Assembly (NCBI GenBank): GCA_017509685.1
Contig: JAFWPA010000031.1
Span: 1 to 44,506, forward strand
DNA from: Bacteroidales bacterium
Lineage (GTDB): Bacteria > Bacteroidota > Bacteroidia > Bacteroidales > UBA932
Direction of reading: 5' to 3'
DNA length: 44,506 bases
Shown: positions 24,155-29,467 of the stretch, piece by piece
Layout: each line of letters starts with the position of its first letter
Numbering within the stretch: position 1 is the first letter of the stretch
Made by a program: the position numbers and the translations under genes
The notes under the pieces: generated by a model
Databases searched by the model: none
What the model was told of the DNA's origin: nothing
The model's input: the letters and a program-made list of their open reading frames with translations, nothing else

Positions 24155-24454
24155 ATGGATAAAAGACAGGTTATAAAAATCGTCAAACGGTACAAGGAGG
24201 CAGTAACTGCCAAGTTTGGGCCGGTTACTGTCTATTTGTTCGGATCCTATAGCAAGGGTAACGCCCGGGAGGACAGTGATATTGACGTTGCAGTTATTGT
24301 CCCGGAAGTTCAAGGAGATTTCTTGAAAGAGTCTGCAAAACTGTGGCGTATCACTTTGGAGGTAAATACCTTGATTGAACCCATTCTTATTGAGTCTTCG
24401 CATCCGTCTCCACTATATGAAGATATTCTTCACACCGGAATCATGGTTGCATAG
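24155..24454 (+). CDS. MNT-type minimal nucleotidyltransferase
   Basis: A 99-residue protein of the DNA polymerase beta-like nucleotidyltransferase superfamily. VYLFGSYSKG (residues 27-36) and EDSDIDVAV (about 40-48) form the GS...DxD active site. Family members of this size (MntA) often act as antitoxins that adenylylate a neighbouring HEPN RNase toxin (HepT). No HEPN gene is present; only a 24-codon frame precedes it. It may therefore be an orphan antitoxin or act on another partner. Repeat F begins 16 nt after its stop codon. Confidence 0.82.
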   Translation: MDKRQVIKIVKRYKEAVTAKFGPVTVYLFGSYSKGNAREDSDIDVAVIVPEVQGDFLKESAKLWRITLEVNTLIEPILIESSHPSPLYEDILHTGIMVA

Positions 24455-24470
24455 TCACATCTATTTGTAA

Positions 24471-24534
24471 GCCAAATGAATAGACCGCCATAAGGTCTTC
24501 ATAATTGGTTAGAAATTTGTTAACAACCCCGCAC
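24471..24534 (+). repeat. 64-nt cassette repeat, copy F
   Basis: GCCAAATGAATAGAC...TTGGTTAGAAATTTG, then GTTAACAACCCCGCAC. It shares the GTTAACAAC variant with copy B. It is followed at once by the operator words of the second Fic gene. Confidence 0.92.
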
Positions 24535-24535
24535 T

Positions 24536-24594
24536 TTTGAGCGACATTTTTGAGCGACATGGCTTGGAAGTGTCGCTCTAAGTTTGTAGTTTTG
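24536..24594 (+). promoter_or_regulatory. Second Fic promoter with GAGCGACA operator words
   Basis: The promoter is TTG (24564-24566), 20 bp, TAGTTTTG (24587-24594). TTTTGAGCGACAT occurs twice in direct repeat (24535-24547 and 24548-24560), and TGTCGCTC (24571-24578) is the inverse. GAGCGACA (24552-24559) and TGTCGCTC flank the -33 box symmetrically with 11 nt between. ATG 24614 follows. Confidence 0.65.
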
Positions 24595-24613
24595 CAGGGA
24601 ATAAGATAGTATT

Positions 24614-25615
24614 ATGGACGATCATCAGTATATCAACCAGCAGGAACCGGAGAAAAGCAGGAGATACGTCAACTGGCAGGCGGCAAAGGGACTGCAGGAC
24701 GTAGATGGGCTTAAGACTTCTGACTATCTGGACAAGGTTGCGGCAGACAACATTGAGGGTAAAATATCGGCCTATGAGGCCAAGGACCTTATTGATACCT
24801 ACTACGATGCCAAGGAGGACAGGGAGAAGGATTCTTTGTACGAGGAGGCCGACAAGGTAGCTTCCATGATAAACATCCTTATCGGCGAAATAGGCTTTTC
24901 ACTATCGTCTGAAGAACTGAAATCCATTCACAAACGCCTGTTTGAAGGGGTATTTGAGCATGCCGGGACATACAGAAAAAACAACATCCTCAAGCACGAA
25001 TGGGTTCTTGACGGCGATACTGTCACTTACGGCAACGCATACAATCTTGAAGACAGCGTTGAGAACTTGCTCCGTGGAGAAAGACTCACGCCGTTTAGGA
25101 GTCTTGACGAAAAAGAGACCGTATGGCACATCTCAAAGTTTGTCTCCGAACTCTGGAGAATACATCCGTTTGCAGAAGGCAATACCAGAACCACGGCTGT
25201 ATTTGCAATAAAGTACTTACGGATGTTGGGCTTCGACGTGGACAATTCCATCTTTGAAGCACATTCTCGCTTTTTTAGAGATGCCCTCGTCAGAGCCAAT
25301 TATGCCAATATAAGAAAAGGCATATACGAAGACAGGGATCCGCTGGATGACTTCTTTTCAGACCTTATGATTGGAACGAGGCATGAGTTCCATAGCCGAT
25401 ATCTGCACATATATGCCGATAAAGCCAAACTAGAGACCAAAGATATTGACACCAGCATAATGGAAATGGTCAAAATGGATCGGCATGTAACCCGACAGAA
25501 GATAGCCGATACCCTTGGCGTCAGCGTCAAAACCGTTGAACGTCACATCAAGAATCTACCGATTCACTTCTCCGGCCCGGCAAAGACCGGAGAGTGGGTG
25601 TGTGTGGAACAGTAG
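24614..25615 (+). CDS. Fic-family protein with variant core motif and C-terminal helix-turn-helix
   Basis: A 333-residue Fic-domain protein. The core reads HPFAEGNTRTTA (residues 184-195): His184, Glu188, Asn190 and Arg192 are present, but the second Gly is Thr191 and the final Arg of the canonical GNGRxxR is Ala195. The EGNTRT form is common among bacteroidal Fic proteins. No (S/T)xxxE(G/N) inhibitory motif is visible. Residues about 40-64 (NIEGKISAYEAKDLIDTYY) recall VbhA-type antitoxin helices, a weak match. Residues about 290-318 (TRQKIADTLGVSVKTVERHI) are a helix-turn-helix, suitable for the operator words upstream. It follows repeat F and has no 64-nt repeat after it. Confidence 0.85.
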   Translation: MDDHQYINQQEPEKSRRYVNWQAAKGLQDVDGLKTSDYLDKVAADNIEGKISAYEAKDLIDTYYDAKEDREKDSLYEEADKVASMINILIGEIGFSLSSEELKSIHKRLFEGVFEHAGTYRKNNILKHEWVLDGDTVTYGNAYNLEDSVENLLRGERLTPFRSLDEKETVWHISKFVSELWRIHPFAEGNTRTTAVFAIKYLRMLGFDVDNSIFEAHSRFFRDALVRANYANIRKGIYEDRDPLDDFFSDLMIGTRHEFHSRYLHIYADKAKLETKDIDTSIMEMVKMDRHVTRQKIADTLGVSVKTVERHIKNLPIHFSGPAKTGEWVCVEQ

Positions 25616-25650
25616 CGTTTTCGTTAAGTGACTAATATTCGGCAGTTTAT

Positions 25651-25688
25651 GCATTTTACTCCCAGCAAAACCTCCTGGAGTAAAATGC
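25651..25688. repeat. 12-bp perfect inverted repeat after the second Fic gene
   Basis: GCATTTTACTCC (25651-25662) and GGAGTAAAATGC (25677-25688) with a 14-nt loop. Flanking words TAAGTGACTAAT and TAAGTGATTTAT form a direct repeat outside. There is no T-run. It lies where a seventh 64-nt repeat would be expected and may mark the right edge of the array. Confidence 0.55.
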
Positions 25689-25755
25689 GTAAGTGATTTA
25701 TTATCAATGAATTACGATTTACGGGTCACTTGAGGGAAATTCAAACTTTTATTTG

Positions 25756-25763
25756 TAGATTTG
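25756..25763 (+). promoter_or_regulatory. -7 box TAGATTTG for the GH5 gene
   Basis: TAnnTTTG element 23 nt before ATG 25787. It rules out the frame's earlier start at 25730. Confidence 0.55.
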
Positions 25764-25786
25764 TACTATCCTTCACGGAAGGGGTA

Positions 25787-27052
25787 ATGAAAAAAGCCAT
25801 CATACTGTGCATTTTTGCCGCGCTTGCATTCGGGTGCAGGCCGATGGATGCCCCCGCCCCGCCGCAGGAGAAGCCACAGGACAAACAGGACGAGTCCGGT
25901 AGGCCCGATGAACCAGACAAGCCTGATACACCGGACGCCACGGACCCCTTTGAAAGCGCCGCGGAAGCAGTCCTCAACATGGGCGCCGGCTGGAACCTTG
26001 GCAACACCTTGGATTCAAACAGCGGAGACACCAACAATATGTGGATAGAGGCCTGGACCTCCCGCACACCAAAGGATTACGAAACCTCCTGGGGGCAGCC
26101 GGAGACCACCCGAGAACTTATCCATATGTTCAAGGAAGCCGGTTTTGGGGTAATCCGCGTGCCCGTAACCTGGTACCCCCATATGGGCACAATCACACTC
26201 CACGGCCAGAACAAATGGAATCCCGCCACCTGGATGGGTACAACTGTGGACCCAGTGTGGATGGCCCGCGTGAAGGAAGTTGTGGACTATGTGATTGACG
26301 AAGGGATGTACTGCATCCTCAACGTCCACCACGACACAGGATCCGCCTCCACGGCGTGGATAAGTGCTTCAGAAGCAGGTTTCAACGCCGCAAAGGACCG
26401 CTACAAGGTTCTGTGGCAGCAGATTGCCATCACATTCAAGGACTATGGGGAGAAACTCCTCTTTGAGTCCTACAACGAGATGCTGGACCAGTACGACTCC
26501 TGGTGTTTTGCCTCATTCGCGGCCCCCGGAAACTATGACGCCGCCGTGGCCCAGGGTGCCTACAAGGCCATATACAACTACGCAGCACTGTTCACACAGA
26601 CAGTGCGTGCAACCGGCGGCAACAACCTCTACAGGAACCTTGTGGTGAACACTTACGGCGCCTGCAGCGGCGACGGCACCTGGAACTCCCACCTCAAGGA
26701 CCCCATATCCAGCATCCAGATTCCGGAAGAACCCGGCCACATAGCCATAGAGGTGCACAGTTACTGGGATGCCGGGAAATTTGCGGCGCAGAAGGCCGAT
26801 ATCGACCGCCTGTTCACAAACCTTGACACATATATTGTAAAACGTCTTGGGGTACCCGTAATCATTGGCGAATGGGGCGGCGGGACCAATGACGACAATG
26901 ACGCCAACGTCACCTTTGCCGGATATTTCTCCGGAAAAGCCAGGGAGGCCGGAATTGCCGCCTGCTGGTGGATGGGCCTTTCCGACGGAAGTGACCGCAT
27001 CGTCCCCGCCTGGGCAATGCCAAGGACCAAGGACGCCATCCTTCAAAAATAA
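25787..27052 (+). CDS. GH5-family endo-glycanase (cellulase-type) lipoprotein
   Basis: A 421-residue secreted glycoside hydrolase, probably cleaving beta-1,4 glucans or related plant polysaccharides. ATG 25787 gives a lipoprotein signal (Cys17 in LAFGC) followed by a Pro/Asp/Glu linker to residue 55. The barrel begins with GAGWNLGNTLD (66-76). The HH pair in LNVHHD (178-183), the acid/base Glu231 (ESYNE) and the nucleophile Glu362 (IIGEWGG) are in the GH5 order. EVHSYW (322-327) supplies the His-Tyr that contacts the nucleophile. It has its own promoter, is intact, and lies 4 kb from a GH5 remnant of a different subtype. Confidence 0.92.
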   Translation: MKKAIILCIFAALAFGCRPMDAPAPPQEKPQDKQDESGRPDEPDKPDTPDATDPFESAAEAVLNMGAGWNLGNTLDSNSGDTNNMWIEAWTSRTPKDYETSWGQPETTRELIHMFKEAGFGVIRVPVTWYPHMGTITLHGQNKWNPATWMGTTVDPVWMARVKEVVDYVIDEGMYCILNVHHDTGSASTAWISASEAGFNAAKDRYKVLWQQIAITFKDYGEKLLFESYNEMLDQYDSWCFASFAAPGNYDAAVAQGAYKAIYNYAALFTQTVRATGGNNLYRNLVVNTYGACSGDGTWNSHLKDPISSIQIPEEPGHIAIEVHSYWDAGKFAAQKADIDRLFTNLDTYIVKRLGVPVIIGEWGGGTNDDNDANVTFAGYFSGKAREAGIAACWWMGLSDGSDRIVPAWAMPRTKDAILQK

Positions 27053-27210
27053 GGCCCTGTCGTTTCGCTCCAAAGGTCCTTCGATTCGGCCTTCCGTGCA
27101 CGAAAACCGGCTCTACGGTGCACGGGGTGGTCAAAATCGGCCCTCCGTGCACGAAATCACCCTCTCCGGTGCACGGGGACGGCTCTGGCAAAACTTCATT
27201 TCCATATTGT
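27053..27210. other. Intergenic stretch with a palindrome pair
   Basis: Lies between convergent GH5 and GNAT genes. It contains two 32-nt palindromes (27094-27125 and 27145-27176) and no gene. The palindromes may end transcription from both sides, although no T-run is present. Confidence 0.6.
27094..27176. repeat. Pair of 32-nt GTGCAC palindromes, 51-bp phase, copy 1
   Basis: Units 27094-27125 and 27145-27176, each CCGTGCAC...GTGCACGG around an AAA-containing, C-rich centre. Start-to-start distance is 51. The same design and spacing recur at 44011-44093. Confidence 0.85.
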
Positions 27211-27729
27211 CTATCGTTTAATTTCCAATCTCAGGACCCTCATAGGACGGTCGGAGCCGGCCAGGGCTTCATCTATGCAGATTTCGCCGGTGGGGACGAA
27301 GCCGCACTTTTCCATTACGCGGCCGCTGGCGGGGTTGTCAATGAAGTGGCTGCTGATCAGTGATGGGATGTCCGTTGTCTGGCGGATGTGGTCAATCATC
27401 AGCCCAAGGGCCTCTGTGCAAATGCCCTGGTTCCAATAGGGCTTTCCCACCCAATAGCCCACTAACGGCTCGCCCGGGCGGGACGGGAGATTGTTGCCCT
27501 CACAAGGTACATATCCCATTGCGCCGATGGCTTCGCCCGACTCCTTGAGTTCGATGGCCCAGGTGGTGTCATTGTGGAAAACGGTCCGGATCACTTCCAG
27601 GCTTTCCTTCACGGATTTATGCGGCGGCCAGCCTGCACGCGTCCCCACATCCGGGTCGGAGGCATATTTGAATAAAGCATCGGCATCATTTTCGCGCCAA
27701 GGGCGGAGTATAATCCTTTCTGTTTCCAT
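27211..27729 (-). CDS. GNAT-family N-acetyltransferase (RimJ/RimL-like)
   Basis: A 172-residue acetyltransferase started at ATG 27729; a GTG one codon upstream is less likely. METERIILRPWRENDADALF is the standard N-terminus of the Acetyltransf_3 (RimJ/RimL-like) group. VGYWVGKPYWNQGICTEAL carries the acetyl-CoA-binding Q/RxxGxG/A-like loop (NQGICTEA), and NPASGRVMEKCGF is the conserved motif B region. Substrate unknown: N-termini, small amines or antibiotics are acetylated by relatives. It is a single gene convergent with the GH5 gene. Confidence 0.88.
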   Translation of the reverse strand: METERIILRPWRENDADALFKYASDPDVGTRAGWPPHKSVKESLEVIRTVFHNDTTWAIELKESGEAIGAMGYVPCEGNNLPSRPGEPLVGYWVGKPYWNQGICTEALGLMIDHIRQTTDIPSLISSHFIDNPASGRVMEKCGFVPTGEICIDEALAGSDRPMRVLRLEIKR

Positions 27730-27792
27730 CACTAGTTCCTTTTTACAAACTTACTCATTTTACGACACATTATCAAACCAGGACAAAATAAA

Positions 27793-27821
27793 GCCCCGGC
27801 ATTCCATCAGGATGTCGGGGC
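27793..27821 (-). terminator. Terminator after the peroxide-defence operon
   Basis: GCCCCGGCAT / ATGTCGGGGC stem, 9-nt loop, followed on the minus strand by TTTATTTTG. A same-length copy is at 13542-13570. It begins 6 nt past the stop of the small winged-helix gene. Confidence 0.85.
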
Positions 27822-27827
27822 TTTGTT

Positions 27828-28001
27828 CTACTTTGCCGGTTCCCACTTGCAGCGGACGGGGGAGACGATGGCGCCTTCTTTCTTCAGTTCGGCGAAAGCC
27901 TTGTCTACCTCTTTTCGGTCGATGCCGGTGATTTCTGCAATCTTGCCTGCGTTCACGGGAGCACCGAATTCGCGCATGGCCTGTAATACTTTTTCTTTCA
28001 T
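27828..28001 (-). CDS. Small winged-helix transcriptional regulator-like protein
   Basis: A 57-residue protein, MKEKVLQAMREFGAPVNAGK then IAEITGIDRKEVDKAFAELK and a KEGAIVSPVRCKWEPAK tail. The pattern of helix, helix-turn-helix and wing is that of short stand-alone winged helices seen in Bacteroidales, usually named only 'transcriptional regulator'. The Lys/Cys/Trp C-terminus is characteristic. Its start lies 17 nt after the stop of the OhrR-type gene, so it is the last gene of the operon. Whether it binds DNA on its own is not known. Confidence 0.8.
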   Translation of the reverse strand: MKEKVLQAMREFGAPVNAGKIAEITGIDRKEVDKAFAELKKEGAIVSPVRCKWEPAK

Positions 28002-28017
28002 AACGACAGTGATTTGG

Positions 28018-28455
28018 TTATTGTTTGAGTTGGTCGATGATGTCGTCCAGCATAACGAATAGCCCGGGGAAGGTTTCTGGAGTCACGCTTTCGCAGAGGA
28101 CGGCGTTGCCCACGGTCTCGGGGACATCGGTCAGTTTCTGTTGAAGGTCACGGCCCTTTTTGGTAAGTTTCACAATCATCTGGCGGGCATCTTCTTTGCC
28201 CTTGCTGCGGGTCACTATACCCTCGGCCTCCATCCTTTTCAGCAGGGGAGTGACGGTGTTGGTTTCCAGCAGCAGGCGTTTGGCAATGTCGTTCACCGGC
28301 TGCGCATCTTTTTCCCACAAAACCAGCAATACCAGGTACTGCGGGTACGTAAGCCCGTGCTCACCCAGCAGCGGATGATACGCTTGGGTGAGCAGACGGG
28401 ATGCGGTATACAGCCTGAAACAGAGCTGGTTTTCCAGTTTGAATTTTTCTTCCAT
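28018..28455 (-). CDS. ohrR: MarR-family regulator of the OhrR type
   Basis: A 145-residue MarR-family repressor. The N-terminus LENQLCFRLYTASR has Cys12 in the place of the OhrR sensing Cys (NQLCFALY in well-known OhrR proteins), which reacts with organic hydroperoxides and releases the repressor from DNA. The winged helix lies at about residues 50-100 (DIAKRLLLETNTVTPLLKRM, then KEDARQM wing). It overlaps the glutathione peroxidase stop by one base and is cotranscribed with the genes it probably controls. The candidate operators are at 29416-29465. Confidence 0.85.
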   Translation of the reverse strand: MEEKFKLENQLCFRLYTASRLLTQAYHPLLGEHGLTYPQYLVLLVLWEKDAQPVNDIAKRLLLETNTVTPLLKRMEAEGIVTRSKGKEDARQMIVKLTKKGRDLQQKLTDVPETVGNAVLCESVTPETFPGLFVMLDDIIDQLKQ

Positions 28456-28931
28456 TAAAGCATTTGCTCAATGTCCTTCTGCATCTTTTCCGGAGTCACA
28501 GTAGGTGCATAGCGTTTGATAACGGTGCCGTCCCGGTTGATCAGAAACTTGGTGAAGTTCCACTTGATGGCATTGCCGAAAGTGCCCTTGGCTACGGATT
28601 TCAGATACTTGTAAATGGGATGTGCATTGTCCCCGTTCACGTCAATCTTTTTCATCAGAGGGAAAGTGACGCCGTGGTTGAGGCGGCAGAACTCGGCAAT
28701 CTCTTCGTCGGAGCCGGGCTCCTGATGGGCGAACTGGTCGCAGGGGAAGCCGACGATGGCCAGTCCCTTGTCTTTATACTTTTGGTACAGGGCCTCCAGG
28801 CCGTCGTACTGAGGGGTAAAACCGCACTTGGATGCGGTGTTTACAATGAGCAGAACCTTTCCTTCGAACTGTGCGAAGTCAAATTCAAGACCCTTGTTAT
28901 TCAGGGCTTTGAAGTCATAAATCTTTGCCAT
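28455..28931 (-). CDS. Glutathione peroxidase-family thiol peroxidase
   Basis: A 158-residue cysteine-type glutathione peroxidase, which in bacteria usually runs on thioredoxin. It reduces organic and hydrogen peroxides. NTASKCGFTPQY holds the peroxidatic Cys36. VGFPCDQFAHQEPG holds the conserved Gln and a second Cys. WNFTKFLI supplies the catalytic Trp-Asn. It lies between the ferritin-like gene (1 nt upstream) and the OhrR-type repressor, a coherent organic-peroxide defence operon. Confidence 0.93.
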   Translation of the reverse strand: MAKIYDFKALNNKGLEFDFAQFEGKVLLIVNTASKCGFTPQYDGLEALYQKYKDKGLAIVGFPCDQFAHQEPGSDEEIAEFCRLNHGVTFPLMKKIDVNGDNAHPIYKYLKSVAKGTFGNAIKWNFTKFLINRDGTVIKRYAPTVTPEKMQKDIEQML

Positions 28932-28932
28932 C

Positions 28933-29388
28933 TTACAACTGTTTTACAAGCCAGTTCTGATAACCAATCTTTTCGATGAGGTCCAGCTGTTCCTCGTCCC
29001 AGTACTGGTCCTCTTCCTCGTCCAGCAGATAGGCCTTGGTAAGGTCGTAGGTAGTAGGATCGGCGGCGAGAGCGGGCATGGCCTTGTAGAGCGTCTCAAC
29101 GCCTTCCTTCTGCAGTTTGTGGTCGGCCTCGATGTAGGCTTTGGGATCTTCGATAAGTTTGGCCTCGCTGCATACCTTTACTTCGGGAACTACGCCAAGG
29201 TCCAGAAGGCGGTCGGTGTATTTCTCCACCCAACCCATTTCCTCTGTATAGTGGCCGATGTACTTCTCGCCCAGCTTGGTGAAGCCCTGGCTCTTGAAGA
29301 GTTGTCCCTGCATCTTGTGTACGAAAGCGCTGCCGGCAAGCTCGTTGATGATCATCTGAGAGATCTGGATAGTGTTAGTAAAGTCCAT
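28933..29388 (-). CDS. Ferritin-like (bacterioferritin/Dps-type) protein
   Basis: A 151-residue four-helix-bundle protein. YIGHYTEEMGWVEKYTDRLL (about residues 43-62) matches the Glu/His-rich second helix of bacterioferritins, and EEEDQYWDEEQLDLIEK supplies the acidic fourth helix. Likely function is iron oxidation and storage, lowering Fenton chemistry during peroxide stress. It heads the operon with gpx, ohrR and the small winged-helix gene. Promoter and candidate operators lie at 29416-29465. DUF-type ferritin-like families are alternatives for the exact name. Confidence 0.75.
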   Translation of the reverse strand: MDFTNTIQISQMIINELAGSAFVHKMQGQLFKSQGFTKLGEKYIGHYTEEMGWVEKYTDRLLDLGVVPEVKVCSEAKLIEDPKAYIEADHKLQKEGVETLYKAMPALAADPTTYDLTKAYLLDEEEDQYWDEEQLDLIEKIGYQNWLVKQL

Positions 29389-29415
29389 GATGTTTTGTAT
29401 TTTATTGTTAGTTTA

Positions 29416-29465
29416 TATCGTTCACGATGCAAATATACGACTTTATTTTTATATCGCAAGCGATA
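29416..29465 (-). promoter_or_regulatory. Promoter of the peroxide operon flanked by two TATCG-N4-CGAT palindromes
   Basis: On the minus strand TTG (29457-29459), 19 bp, TATATTTG (29430-29437) forms a full promoter. TATCGC-AA-GCGATA (29452-29465) covers the -33 TTG. ATCGT-TC-ACGAT (29417-29428) lies just past the -7 box over the transcript start. Two like palindromes placed over both promoter ends suggest repressor control, most simply by the OhrR-type protein of the same operon. Confidence 0.7.
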
Positions 29466-29467
29466 AT

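Noticed and set aside
24170-24300. Origin of the 64-nt repeat from the nucleotidyltransferase gene (both can read VYLFG)
   Set aside because: Only five residues match and the surrounding residues disagree; likely coincidence.
16159-24534. CRISPR array
   Set aside because: The repeats are 64 nt and separated by 1.1-3.2 kb of genes, not by 30-40 nt spacers, and no cas gene is present.
16159-24534. Classical integron with attC sites
   Set aside because: GTTRRRY fits only copies A and C (GTTAGAT); the others read GTTAGAA or GTTCGAT. The paired inverse core site and attC-type bottom-strand hairpin are not evident, and no intI is in the window. The cassette idea is kept, the attC label is not.
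25787-27052. GH5 gene and GH5 remnant as halves of one split gene
   Set aside because: Their N-terminal motifs belong to different GH5 subtypes and the gene at 25787 is complete by itself.
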